A DNA stretch of 64,000 nt. Origin: Frateuria hangzhouensis (lineage in GTDB: Bacteria; Pseudomonadota; Gammaproteobacteria; Xanthomonadales; Rhodanobacteraceae). Shown here piece after piece: positions 23,402-31,904 of the stretch. The notes beneath the pieces were generated by a model that had not been told where the DNA came from, did not search any database, and saw only the letters and a program-made list of their open reading frames with translations. Location of the stretch: contig NZ_JAPMIU010000010.1 in assembly GCF_026410505.1 (NCBI RefSeq), positions 81,051 through 145,050 on the forward strand. The letters run 5' to 3'. Within the stretch, counting starts at the first letter, position 1. Each line of letters opens with the position of its first letter. The translations under genes were made by a program, and so were the position numbers.

Positions 23402-26350
23402 TCACTCCGCGTCGTGCTCGCGTGCCAACCACTTCCCGATCGGCGCCGGGCGCCCGAGCAGGTAGCCCTGGCCCAGCTCGCAGCCCATGTTCAGCAATGC
23501 CTGCCGCTGCGCCGGCGTCTCGATGCCCTCGGCGATCACCTGGATGCCCAGCGCGCGGGCCAGCGCCAGGATCGCGGCGACCACGGTGATGGCGGTGGTG
23601 TGTTCGTCCTCGCCCAACGCGTGCACGAACGCGCGGTCGATCTTGAGCATGCGCAGCGGCAGCGAGTGCAGGTAGCTCAGCGAGGAATAGCCGGTGCCGA
23701 AATCGTCCAGCGCGGCGCCCACGCCGATCGCGCGCAGCCGCTCGAGCATGGCGCGTACTTGCTCGGGGTTGTCCAGCAGCGACCCTTCGGTGACCTCCAC
23801 GATCAGCCGCCACGGCGGCAGCCCGGTGCGCTCCAGCAGCTGCACCAGGCGCGTGTCGAAGTCGCCGTGGCGCAGGTGCAGCGCCGAGACGTTGAAGGTC
23901 AGGAAGGTGTCTTCGTCCGCCAGTTGCAGGAAGCGCTCGCAGCCGCGTTCGAACAGCCGCCAGTCGATCGTTTCGATGTGCCCGCTGTCCTGCGCCACCT
24001 TCAGGAAATCGGCCGGCCCGAGCACGCCCAGTTCCGGGTGGTTCCAGCGCAGCAGCGCCTCGTAACCGACCACCGCGCCGTCCCCGAGCCGGCAGAACGG
24101 CTGCAGGTAGGGCTCGAACTCGTCGCGCTGCAGCGCCTGGCGCAGCTCGCCTTCCATGGTCAGCACGTCGATGACGTTCTTGGCCAGGGTCTCGTCGAAC
24201 ATCTCGTAACGATTGCGGCCCTGCTCCTTGGCGCGGTACAGCGCGATATCCGCATCACGCAGCACCTCGTCGGCGGTGGCGTAGGTGCTGTCGCCGATGG
24301 CGATGCCCATGCTGGCCGAAGGCGCCAGTTCGCGCCCGGCAACCTGCATCGGCACGCTCAGCACGTCGAGCACGCGCTGGGCCACCGCTACCGCGGCGGC
24401 GGGGATCTCCACGTCCTCCAGCAGGATCGCGAACTCGTCGCCGGACAGCCGCGCCACCACGTCCGGCTCGCGCACGCAGCCGTGCAGGCGGCGGGCGATC
24501 TCCTGCAGGAAGGCATCGCCGGCCAGGTGGCCGAGGCTGTCGTTGATGACCTTGAAGCGGTCCACGTCCAGGTACAGCAGCGCGCAGCGCCGGCCCGGCT
24601 CGCGCTGCAGGATGCCCAGCACGCGTTCGAGCCGGTCGCGCAGGAAACCGCGGTTGGGCAGGCCGGTGAGCGCGTCATGCATCACCTCGTGGCGAAGCTG
24701 GTGCTGCACGCGCTCGCGCTCGGCGATCTCCTGGCGCAGCTCGGAGGTGCGCTCGGCCACGCGCAGCTCGAGTTCCGCGTAGGCGCGCTGCAGCGAGGCG
24801 GCGGCACGGCGGCGATGGATGCTGTTGGCGATCTGCAGGGCGGCGAAGGTGAGCAGCTCCTGGTCGGCCTGGTCGTAGTCGACGGAGGGTGTGTAGCTCT
24901 GCACGGTGACCAGGCCGATCACCTCCTCGTCGACCCGCAGCGGCACGCCCAGCCAGCACACCGCCGGGCGGCCCACGCGCACCAGGTCGATCTCGCCCTG
25001 CCCGGCCAGCGCCACGGTGTCCTCGAGGAAGGCCAGCAGCGGTTGCCCGGCGCGCAACACGTACTCGCTCAGGCCGCGCCCCAGCGGACGCTCCTGCGCC
25101 TTGCGCACGCCGGCGTCGACGTAATAGGGAAACACCAGGTTCTTGCGATCGTCCGAGATCAGCGCGATGAAGAAGTTCTCCGCGTTGATCAGCTCGCCGA
25201 CCACCGCGTGCGTGCGCTGGTAGAACTCGCTTTCGTCGATGTCGGCGGTAGCCAGCTGCGCAAGATGGAACAGCGTGGCCTGCAGGCGTTCGGCGCGCTG
25301 GCGCTCGAGCACTTCCTGCTGCAGCCCGCGGTTGGCGGCGGCCAGTTCCCGCGTGCGCAGAAGCACGCGTTCCTCCAGCTCGTCCTTGCTCTGCTTGCGC
25401 TCCAGCGCGGTGAGCACGTGGTTGCCGACGAACTCGAGCAGCGCGCGATCGTCGTCGGAAAAACCGATGCCCGGCTGGTAGCTCTGCACCACCAGCGCGC
25501 CATGCGCCTGGCCATCGCGCAGCATCGGTACGCCGAGCCAGTCCACGCTGTCGGGGCCGGAGGGGGCGAAGGTGCCGCTGACCTGCTCGCGCAGCTGCTC
25601 GTGGCTGCCGCGCAGTGCCTTGCCGCCGGTCAGCAGGTGCCAGGTGAGCGAGTTGCGCAGGCTCTCCAGCGGCAGGTCTTCGCTGGTATCGGGGGCGTCG
25701 GTGTCCTTGGCGTCGGCGTAGTAGAGGAAACGGATCGTGTCCCGCTGCAGATCGCGGCGCACGAGGAAGAAGTTCTCCGCGTACATCAGCGTGCAGATGA
25801 TGTCGTGGATGCGCTTGAGCATGTCCGTCATGTCCAGCTCGGAACCGGACAGGTCGGCGATGGCGAACAGCGCCCGCTGCAGCGCCTCGGAACGCACCAG
25901 CTGGGTGTGCGAATTCTCCAGCTCGGTCAGCTTCAGCACGCGCTGCAGATGCGGCGCGGCCATCGCCAGGAACGGTTCGAGCTGCGCCTGCAGCGGCTCG
26001 CTGCGCTGCTCGCATTCCAGTTCCAGCAGCAGCATCGCGTGATCGGGCGGCACCAGCCGCACCACCAGCTGGCAGCCTTCCCGGGCCACGTCGTACGCGG
26101 TGCCGGCCAGCAGATCCTGGGCGCGATCGATGCGCTCCGGGTCCGGCGCCCGGTCGCTTCCGCTGTAGGCCCATGGCCGGCCACTGCTGGACCAGACCAC
26201 CGCGGCGTCGCGGCAGCCGGCAAGCGACTGGGCGAACGCGGCGATCACCGCGGCGACGCCGGCCGGCGTGGCCGCATCGACCAGCCGGGCCAGCCAGGCG
26301 GCCTGATCGTGCCGGAACGGCTGCAGGGGCGTGGCGCGGGGCAGGTTCAT
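23402..26350 (-). CDS. GAF-GAF-GGDEF-EAL cyclic-di-GMP signalling protein
   Basis: A 982-residue cytoplasmic protein without membrane segments. An N-terminal region (about 1-160) is followed by two GAF-like domains (about 165-320 and 345-510) joined by a coiled coil. Then come a GGDEF domain (about 550-715, HDALTGLPNRGFLRDRLERV) and an EAL domain (about 730-975). The cyclase motif is SGDEF (about 635), a variant that often reduces activity. The EAL domain looks intact: YEALLRWNHP, FNVSA, VEVTEGSLLDN, DDFGTGYSSLSYLH, LKIDRAF, IAEGIET and GQGYLLGRP. Net c-di-GMP hydrolysis controlled by the GAF domains is the best guess. ATG at 26350 has GGAG six bases upstream; it is divergent from dinG. Confidence 0.9.
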   Translation of the reverse strand: MNLPRATPLQPFRHDQAAWLARLVDAATPAGVAAVIAAFAQSLAGCRDAAVVWSSSGRPWAYSGSDRAPDPERIDRAQDLLAGTAYDVAREGCQLVVRLVPPDHAMLLLELECEQRSEPLQAQLEPFLAMAAPHLQRVLKLTELENSHTQLVRSEALQRALFAIADLSGSELDMTDMLKRIHDIICTLMYAENFFLVRRDLQRDTIRFLYYADAKDTDAPDTSEDLPLESLRNSLTWHLLTGGKALRGSHEQLREQVSGTFAPSGPDSVDWLGVPMLRDGQAHGALVVQSYQPGIGFSDDDRALLEFVGNHVLTALERKQSKDELEERVLLRTRELAAANRGLQQEVLERQRAERLQATLFHLAQLATADIDESEFYQRTHAVVGELINAENFFIALISDDRKNLVFPYYVDAGVRKAQERPLGRGLSEYVLRAGQPLLAFLEDTVALAGQGEIDLVRVGRPAVCWLGVPLRVDEEVIGLVTVQSYTPSVDYDQADQELLTFAALQIANSIHRRRAAASLQRAYAELELRVAERTSELRQEIAERERVQHQLRHEVMHDALTGLPNRGFLRDRLERVLGILQREPGRRCALLYLDVDRFKVINDSLGHLAGDAFLQEIARRLHGCVREPDVVARLSGDEFAILLEDVEIPAAAVAVAQRVLDVLSVPMQVAGRELAPSASMGIAIGDSTYATADEVLRDADIALYRAKEQGRNRYEMFDETLAKNVIDVLTMEGELRQALQRDEFEPYLQPFCRLGDGAVVGYEALLRWNHPELGVLGPADFLKVAQDSGHIETIDWRLFERGCERFLQLADEDTFLTFNVSALHLRHGDFDTRLVQLLERTGLPPWRLIVEVTEGSLLDNPEQVRAMLERLRAIGVGAALDDFGTGYSSLSYLHSLPLRMLKIDRAFVHALGEDEHTTAITVVAAILALARALGIQVIAEGIETPAQRQALLNMGCELGQGYLLGRPAPIGKWLAREHDAE

Positions 26351-26552
26351 GCGCGCGCTCCGTGTCGACCCGACCGCTTGCCGTGGCAAGCGATCCGGCC
26401 ATGCGCCCACGCATGGCAACAGCGCCGTTTCATGGAATTGCCGTTTCCCCCTTCCCGCCAGCCTGATGCTTACCACAAGATCGACCGGAACGAACCTATC
26501 TTTAGCCGCGTGCACGCCGCGCAAGCAGCCGGCGGCAGCCTTCCCCCCGGGC

Positions 26553-26558
26553 TAGAAT
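26553..26558 (+). promoter_or_regulatory. Putative -10 box for dinG
   Basis: TAGAAT ends six bases before the dinG ATG at 26565, implying a leaderless or near-leaderless transcript. No clear -35 hexamer or LexA box is visible in the 214-bp divergent gap. Confidence 0.45.
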
Positions 26559-26564
26559 CGCACG

Positions 26565-28670
26565 ATGCTCACCGATGCCACCAAGGACGCGATCCGCGCC
26601 GCCTACGCGCGCCTGAAGGAAGGCCTGCCCGGCTTCCGCCCCCGCGCCGCGCAGGGGCGGATGATCGCCGAAGTGGCCAAGGCGCTGGCCAGCGAAGGCG
26701 GCGCGGCCGCGATCGAGGCCCCCACCGGCACCGGCAAGTCGATGGCCTACCTGATCGCCGGCATGGAGGTGGCCCGCGCACAGAAGAAAAAACTGCTGAT
26801 CGCCACCGCCACGGTGGCGCTGCAGGAACAGCTGGTCGAGCGCGACATCCCGCTGTACCTGAAGCTTTCCGGGCACGAGGTCAAGGTGGCGCTGGCCAAG
26901 GGCCGCGGCCGCTACCTGTGCCCGCGCAACCTGGCGATGGCGCGCCAGAGCATGGGTGCGGAGGCCAGCCAGCTCGGCCTGGGTTTCGACGCGGATTTGG
27001 CGTTGTGGTCCCGGCCGCCGGCCGAACGCGACAAGCAGGCGCTGGCCAAGCTGGCCGGCGCGTTCGAGCGCAGCGAGTGGAACGGCGACATGGACGCCGC
27101 GCCCGAGCCGGTCGGCGACCTGCTGCGGCCGATGCTCACCACCAGCGCGGGCGGCTGCACCGGGCGCAAGTGCGTCCATTTCATGAATTGCCCGTTCTTC
27201 GCCGCGCGCCGCGCCGTGGCCGATGCCGAACTGATCGTGGCCAACCAGGACCTGGTGCTGGCCGACCTGACCATGCCCGGCGAGGACGAGGGTTGGGGCG
27301 GCGTGATCCTGCCCAAGCCGGCCGAGACGGTGTACGTGTTCGACGAGGCGCACCACGTGCCGGCCAAGGCGATCGACCGCGGCGCCGCCGAGGTCTACCT
27401 GGGCGCCAGCGTGCGCCAGTTGAGCCGCCTGGCGCGCCAGGTCCACGCGGCCTACTCGCTGACCGACAAGGAATCGCTGGGCAAGCTCGCCCTCGATGCG
27501 GGCGATGCCAGACTGCAGGAACTGAGCGACGGGCTGGAAGAGCTGGAAAAGGCGATCCGCCTGGCCTGGCTGCCCGATCCGGGCGAGAAGGAGCCGATCT
27601 ACCGCGGCTCGCTCGGCCAGTTGCCGGAGGACTGGGTGATGCAGGCGCAGGCACTGCACCTGCAGACCGCCGAGATCCAGCGCTGGCTCACCGCCGTACG
27701 CCGCGCGGTGGTGGAAATGACCGACGGCGGCCCGACCCAGGAGGCGCTCTCGCGCGAGCTGGGCATGGCGCTGGAGCGACTCGACCGGCAGGAACGCACC
27801 TGGCGCGCCTGGGCCGGCGAGGACGCCGACAACGCGCCGCCGCTGGCGCGCTGGGTGACCCTGGCCGGCGACCAGCAGCTGGTCTGCCACGCCTCCTCCG
27901 TCTCCGCCGGCGGCTTGCTGCGCCACGTGCTGTGGGGCAACGCCAGCGGCGTGGTGCTGACCTCGGCCACCTTGAGCGCGGGCGGCAACTTCCGCGGTTA
28001 CGCCGATGCGGTCGGACTGCCGAACGAGGCCGTCACGCTGAGCCTGCCCTCGCCGTTCGACCTGGGCCGGCAGGCGCGTCTGGAGGTGCCGGCGATCGAC
28101 GCGCTGCCCGAGGCACGCGAAGCGCACGCGCAGGCGATCTGCGACTGGCTGGCCGGGTCGCTGGACTGGAGTGCCGGCAACCTGGTGCTGTTCACCTCGC
28201 GCGCCAAGCTCGACCGCGTGCTGCAGCGCCTGCCGATCGACAAGGTGCGCAAGGTGCGCGCGCAGGGTTCGCTGGGCAAGGCGCAGTTGATCGCCGAACA
28301 CATCGCCGACATCGAGGCGGGCAAGGGCAGCACGCTGTTCGGCCTGGCCTCCTTCGGCGAGGGCCTGGACCTGCCCGGCAAGCTGTGCGAGACGGTGGTG
28401 ATCACGCAGCTGCCGTTCGCGGTGCCGACCGATCCGGTGGGCGCAACCTATGCCGAATGGCTCGAATCACGCGGGCGCAACCCGTTCCTCGAGGTCAGCA
28501 TTCCGGAGGCCACGCGGCTGCTCACGCAGTACTGCGGCCGCCTGATCCGCAGCGAGACCGATCGCGGACGCATCGTGCTGCTGGACCGGCGCGTGGTGAC
28601 CAAGCGCTACGGCGCGGGCATGCTGCGCGCGCTGCCGCCGTTCGAGCGGGTGATCGAACACGTCGCGTAG
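26565..28670 (+). CDS. dinG: ATP-dependent DNA helicase DinG
   Basis: A 701-residue superfamily 2, XPD-like helicase. Walker A is APTGTGKS (about 46-53), Walker B with DEAH is VYVFDEAHHVPAKA. Iron-sulfur cysteines are in RYLCPRNLA and GGCTGRKCVHFMNCPFF, spaced as in DinG. The C-terminal motif is YCGRLIRSETDRGRIVLLDRR. DinG unwinds R-loops and other structures during replication-transcription conflicts. The stop codon TAG (28668-28670) is part of the first arm of a family A repeat, so the repeat begins inside the gene's last codon. Confidence 0.95.
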   Translation: MLTDATKDAIRAAYARLKEGLPGFRPRAAQGRMIAEVAKALASEGGAAAIEAPTGTGKSMAYLIAGMEVARAQKKKLLIATATVALQEQLVERDIPLYLKLSGHEVKVALAKGRGRYLCPRNLAMARQSMGAEASQLGLGFDADLALWSRPPAERDKQALAKLAGAFERSEWNGDMDAAPEPVGDLLRPMLTTSAGGCTGRKCVHFMNCPFFAARRAVADAELIVANQDLVLADLTMPGEDEGWGGVILPKPAETVYVFDEAHHVPAKAIDRGAAEVYLGASVRQLSRLARQVHAAYSLTDKESLGKLALDAGDARLQELSDGLEELEKAIRLAWLPDPGEKEPIYRGSLGQLPEDWVMQAQALHLQTAEIQRWLTAVRRAVVEMTDGGPTQEALSRELGMALERLDRQERTWRAWAGEDADNAPPLARWVTLAGDQQLVCHASSVSAGGLLRHVLWGNASGVVLTSATLSAGGNFRGYADAVGLPNEAVTLSLPSPFDLGRQARLEVPAIDALPEAREAHAQAICDWLAGSLDWSAGNLVLFTSRAKLDRVLQRLPIDKVRKVRAQGSLGKAQLIAEHIADIEAGKGSTLFGLASFGEGLDLPGKLCETVVITQLPFAVPTDPVGATYAEWLESRGRNPFLEVSIPEATRLLTQYCGRLIRSETDRGRIVLLDRRVVTKRYGAGMLRALPPFERVIEHVA

Positions 28671-29020
28671 GGTGGGCCTCACCTCATCGGACCGGGTTCC
28701 TGCGCCCCCCGGACAGGGTACGCCCGATGGGAGCAGAGCTGGCCGCTCGCAGGGCGGCGGTCTGGCTACGCACCCCTTCGACTTCGCTCCGCTACGCTCG
28801 GGGCGAACGGCTGGTTTTCAAAATCGCTTCGCCATGTCCAGGGCGCACGGCTGGTTTTCAGAATCGCTTCGCCAAGTCCAGGACGCACGGCTGTTTTTCA
28901 GATTCGCTTGGCCATGTTCAAGGGCGAATCTTTTCCAGAACCGATCATGCCGAGCGTAGGCGCGTAACGCCGAAGCGAAGCACCTGCCGCGAGCCGATGG
29001 TGGGCTGAAGCCCACTCTAC
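28667..29020. repeat. Gene-free stretch flanked by family A half-arms
   Basis: There is no credible gene in this 379-bp gap between dinG and the HutD-like gene. It starts with a family A arm (GTAGGGTGGGCCTCACC, 28667-28683) that supplies the dinG stop codon. It ends with the opposite arm (GGTGGGCTGAAGCCCACT plus CTAC, 28999-29020) that supplies part of the next gene's -10 box. Between lie three 40-bp direct repeats and a common Xanthomonad stretch around 28770-28808 (CTTCGACTTCGCTCCGCTAC). Confidence 0.7.
28801..28920 (+). repeat. Three tandem 40-bp direct repeats
   Basis: Units begin at 28801, 28841 and 28881 with GGGCGAACGG, GGGCGCACGG and GGACGCACGG, and end CCATGTCCA, CCAAGTCCA and CCATGTTCA. 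Units 1 and 2 differ at three positions; unit 3 is more diverged. The period is exactly 40 bp, not a multiple of three, with no unique spacers. Confidence 0.88.
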
Positions 29021-29023
29021 AAT
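29018..29023 (+). promoter_or_regulatory. -10 box formed at the edge of a family A repeat
   Basis: TACAAT, 26 bases before the GTG of the HutD-like gene; its first three bases are the last three of the repeat arm ending CCCACTCTAC. The -35 region would fall inside the repeat. Inferred only. Confidence 0.4.
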
Positions 29024-29049
29024 GGCGGTTTCAGCCGTCGAGGCCTGCC

Positions 29050-29616
29050 GTGTCCGATCCGATCCTGAACCTGCGCGACTGCCCCGCGCGCTCCTGGAAA
29101 AACGGCCAGGGTCGCACCCGCGAGCTGGCCGTGGACCCGCCCGGCGCCGGCATGGACGACTTCCTGTGGCGCGTCAGCGTGGCCGAGGTCGACAGCGCCG
29201 CGCCGTTCTCCGCCTTTCCCGGCATCGACCGCACCATCGTGCTGCTCGATGGCGCCGGCTTCGCCATGGCGCTGGGTGATGGCCGCACGCACGCGCTGAC
29301 CGAGCCGTTCGCGCCGTTCGCCTTTCCGGGCGAGGCGCAGGTGGCCGTGACGCTGGCCGGCGGCGCCACCCGTGACTTCAACCTGATGGTCCGCCGCCAG
29401 CGCGCGCGCGGGAAGGTGTCGGTATGGCGCGATCCGGCCGACGTCGTGCCGGGTCCGCACACCGTGCTGCTGTATTGCGCGCAGGGCCGGCTGCAGCTGG
29501 ACGATCTTGTGCTGGAGCCAGGCGACGCCTGGCGGCACCCGACCGCGGCGCCGGTACGCGCGACGCTGGCGCCGGGAAGCGCGGTGCTGGCGGTGGACGT
29601 GGCATCCTGCGGCTGA
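29050..29616 (+). CDS. HutD/Ves family protein
   Basis: A 188-residue cupin-fold protein of the HutD/Ves family. The N-terminal RSWKNGQGRTRELAVDP with the NGxGRTRE signature and DFLWRVSVAEVDSAAPFSAFPG are diagnostic, as is the later RTIVLLDGAGF. HutD proteins are linked to histidine use in Pseudomonas and E. coli Ves to cold-dependent salicin growth, but no hut genes are near, so the role is open. It starts with GTG at 29050. Confidence 0.88.
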   Translation: MSDPILNLRDCPARSWKNGQGRTRELAVDPPGAGMDDFLWRVSVAEVDSAAPFSAFPGIDRTIVLLDGAGFAMALGDGRTHALTEPFAPFAFPGEAQVAVTLAGGATRDFNLMVRRQRARGKVSVWRDPADVVPGPHTVLLYCAQGRLQLDDLVLEPGDAWRHPTAAPVRATLAPGSAVLAVDVASCG

Positions 29617-29701
29617 GCCGGCCCGCCGCGATCGCTCCATCCGTCACGGCGCATCGCCGACGCCCGCCTATCATGCGCGTTCCGCTCCAAGGAGAAGCAC
29701 G

Positions 29702-30289
29702 ATGCAGCTCATGATCATCGGCCTGTTCGTCTTCCTCGGCGTACACGTGCTGCCCCTGGTCTTCCCGCGCTGGCGCCAGCGGCAGATCGACCGCTTCGGC
29801 GAGCGGACCTGGAAGGGACTGTTCGCGCTGGTGGCGCTGGCCGGCCTGGTGCTCATCTGCTGGGGTTTCGGCCGGGCGCGGGACCTGCCGCTGGTGCTGT
29901 ACGCGCCGCCGCCGTCGATGGACCACCTCAATGCGCTGTTCACCCTGGTCGCCTTCGTGCTGGTGGCCGCGGCCTACGTGCCGCGCAACCACATCAAGGC
30001 GGCGCTGGGGCAGCCGATGCTGCTGGGTGTGCTGGTGTGGGCTTCCGGCCACCTGCTGGCCACCGGCATGCTGTACGACGTGGTGCTGTTCGGCGCGTTC
30101 CTGTCGTGGTCGCTGCCGATGGCGGTCTGGCTGCGCCAGCGCGATCGACTGACCGGCGTTCGCTATGCGGCCGGCACGCTGCGTGGGGACCTGCTGGCGG
30201 TGGTGATCGGCGTGGTTGCCTGGGCGATCTTCGCGTTCTGGCTGCACCGCTGGCTGATCGGCGTCGATCCGATGGCGGGCATGCACTGA
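29702..30289 (+). CDS. NnrU-like membrane protein
   Basis: A 195-residue membrane protein with about six helices matching the NnrU family. Helix 1 is MIIGLFVFLGVHVLPLV; GERTWKGLFALVALAGLVLICWG and HLLATGMLYDVVLFGAFLSW are typical. NnrU was named for nitrite/NO metabolism in Rhodobacter and is related to a plant carotenoid isomerase (Z-ISO), which binds haem. No denitrification genes are in the window. A GGAG site (AAGGAGAAGC) precedes the ATG at 29702 closely. Confidence 0.86.
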   Translation: MQLMIIGLFVFLGVHVLPLVFPRWRQRQIDRFGERTWKGLFALVALAGLVLICWGFGRARDLPLVLYAPPPSMDHLNALFTLVAFVLVAAAYVPRNHIKAALGQPMLLGVLVWASGHLLATGMLYDVVLFGAFLSWSLPMAVWLRQRDRLTGVRYAAGTLRGDLLAVVIGVVAWAIFAFWLHRWLIGVDPMAGMH

Positions 30290-30376
30290 CGCATCCCGGG
30301 GGATGCCGCCAGTCATCTACGCGGCAGCGCGCGCCCGCGCTAAAGTCGGCTCTTCCCCACCGTCGGAGGACCGCTC

Positions 30377-30574
30377 ATGGTCGGTTTCCTGCTCTGGTTG
30401 CTGCTGCTGGTGTTCTGCTGGCCGCTGGCGTTGCTGGCGCTGGTGCTTTATCCGGTGGTCTGGCTGATCGCGTTGCCGTTCCGGCTGGTGGGCATCACGC
30501 TGCACGCGGTGTTTGCCTTCCTCGGCGCACTGCTGATGCTGCCGGCGCGGGTGCTGCGCGGTCGCCCGGCCTGA
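30377..30574 (+). CDS. Small hydrophobic membrane protein
   Basis: A 65-residue protein consisting of two or three hydrophobic helices (about 3-24, 27-45 and 46-60) and a short basic tail (RVLRGRPA). A good ribosome-binding site GGAGGA lies 7 bases before the ATG, and TAAAGT about 30 bases upstream may be the -10 box. Its stop codon overlaps the next gene's start (ATGA), so translation is coupled to the DUF938 methyltransferase. Function unknown. Confidence 0.7.
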   Translation: MVGFLLWLLLLVFCWPLALLALVLYPVVWLIALPFRLVGITLHAVFAFLGALLMLPARVLRGRPA

Positions 30575-31224
30575 TGGCGGACAAGCCGTTTGCGCCTGCC
30601 TGCGAACGCAACCGCGAACCGATCCTGGCGGTGCTGCGCGCGGCCTTTGCGCGATGCACGCGGGTGCTGGAGATCGGCAGCGGCACCGGCCAGCATGCGG
30701 TGCACTTCGCCTCCGCGATGCCGTGGTTGACCTGGCAGTGTTCCGACCGCGCCGCGCACCTGCCCGGTATCCGCGCCTGGCTGGACGATGCCGCTTTGCC
30801 CAACACCCTTCCGCCGATCGAGCTCGACGTGACCGGCGATTGGCCATCCGCGCGCTACGACGCGGTGTTCAGCGCGAACACGCTGCACATCATGGGCTGG
30901 TCGGAGGTGGAGCGCCTGTTCGCGCACCTGCCGCAGGCCACCACCGACGATGCCGTGCTGGCCATCTACGGTCCTTTCAACCGCGGCGGCCGCTTCACCA
31001 GCGACAGCAATGCCGCCTTCGATCGTTCGCTCAAATCGCGCGATCCGCGCATGGGCCTGCGCGACGCCGAAGCGGTGGATGCGCTGGCGCGTGGTGCCGG
31101 CTTCGTGTTGCGCGAGGATCACGCGCTGCCGGCCCACAACCACTGCCGCGTGTGGCATCGCGATACCGGCGCCGGCAAACCGGACGCGGCGCGATCGCAG
31201 GACCCGCGCGTGGCTGCCGCTTGA
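30574..31224 (+). CDS. DUF938 family SAM-dependent methyltransferase-like protein
   Basis: A 216-residue protein matching DUF938. It has the N-terminus CERNREPILAVLR, SAM motif I VLEIGSGTGQHAVHFA, and the family signatures YDAVFSANTLHIMGW and AIYGPFNRGGRFTSDSN, with the closing region DALARGAGF. Predicted to methylate a small molecule; the substrate is unknown. Its ATG overlaps the stop of the small membrane protein. Confidence 0.88.
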   Translation: MADKPFAPACERNREPILAVLRAAFARCTRVLEIGSGTGQHAVHFASAMPWLTWQCSDRAAHLPGIRAWLDDAALPNTLPPIELDVTGDWPSARYDAVFSANTLHIMGWSEVERLFAHLPQATTDDAVLAIYGPFNRGGRFTSDSNAAFDRSLKSRDPRMGLRDAEAVDALARGAGFVLREDHALPAHNHCRVWHRDTGAGKPDAARSQDPRVAAA

Positions 31225-31285
31225 CGCCGGATTGATCGTCGCGCGTGCTTACATGAGGCCACCCTCGTTCACCCAGGGAGGCAGC

Positions 31286-31834
31286 ATGCAGCGGCACACA
31301 GGCAAGCAGTCGGGCCAGCGCGGGCCGCGCGCCAGCGGTACCGCGACGCGCGGCGTCGTGGAAGCCGTGCCGTGGCTGGACCTGGACCGCTACGTGGGCC
31401 GTTGGCATGGGATGGCCTGGTTGCCGTTGCCCTTCCAGCGCCGTTGCGCGGGAGAGCTCATGCTGGAGTACACGCCGCGGGACGATGGCCTGATCGCGGT
31501 CGACAGTGCCTGCGTCGACATGGACGGACAGCCCAGCCAGGCGCACGGCGTGCTGCGCCAGCCCGAGCCGTTGCGGGAACCGGCGCGGCTGCAGTTGCGC
31601 TTCGCACCGGCCTGGCTGGACCGGCTGCGCTTCGTCTGGAGCGAGCATTGGGTGATCGGGCTGGACCGGGACTATCGCTGGGCCGTGGTCGGCGAGCCGC
31701 GCCGACGCCACCTGTGGATACTCAGCCGCGAAGTGCGCATGGACTACCACCTGTTCGAGGAACTCAAGGCGATCCCCCGCCGCATGGGCTACGACCTGGC
31801 GCCGCTGATCGCGGGACGGCGCCGCACCGATTAA
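31286..31834 (+). CDS. Lipocalin (Blc-like), no signal peptide visible
   Basis: A 182-residue protein. After a basic N-terminal tail of about 30 residues comes the lipocalin start LDLDRYVGRWHGMAWLP with the GxW motif. The C-terminal barrel strands VIGLDRDYRWAVVGEPRRRHLWILSR match bacterial lipocalin Blc closely. Blc of E. coli is an outer-membrane lipoprotein binding lysophospholipids. Here I see neither signal peptide nor lipobox, so it may be cytoplasmic, or its true start is different. GGGAGG precedes the ATG at a normal distance, which supports this start. Confidence 0.83.
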   Translation: MQRHTGKQSGQRGPRASGTATRGVVEAVPWLDLDRYVGRWHGMAWLPLPFQRRCAGELMLEYTPRDDGLIAVDSACVDMDGQPSQAHGVLRQPEPLREPARLQLRFAPAWLDRLRFVWSEHWVIGLDRDYRWAVVGEPRRRHLWILSREVRMDYHLFEELKAIPRRMGYDLAPLIAGRRRTD

Positions 31835-31904
31835 GCGCACGTTGCATTTTTGTCGCGGCGCGTCAGGATGGCCACGCATCCCCGGCCTGGAACGACTGCA
31901 TAAC

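Noticed and set aside
28801..28920. CRISPR array
   Set aside because: The three 40-bp units abut without spacers, and no cas genes are present.
21989..29008. A stop-free plus-strand frame of more than 2,300 codons
   Set aside because: It runs out of frame through the FAD dehydrogenase, antisense through the GGDEF-EAL gene and out of frame through dinG. Composition is Arg/Gly/Ala-rich without domains. High GC explains the lack of stops.
29702..30289. Denitrification locus around the NnrU-like gene
   Set aside because: No nir, nor or nos genes flank it; NnrU-like proteins occur widely without denitrification.
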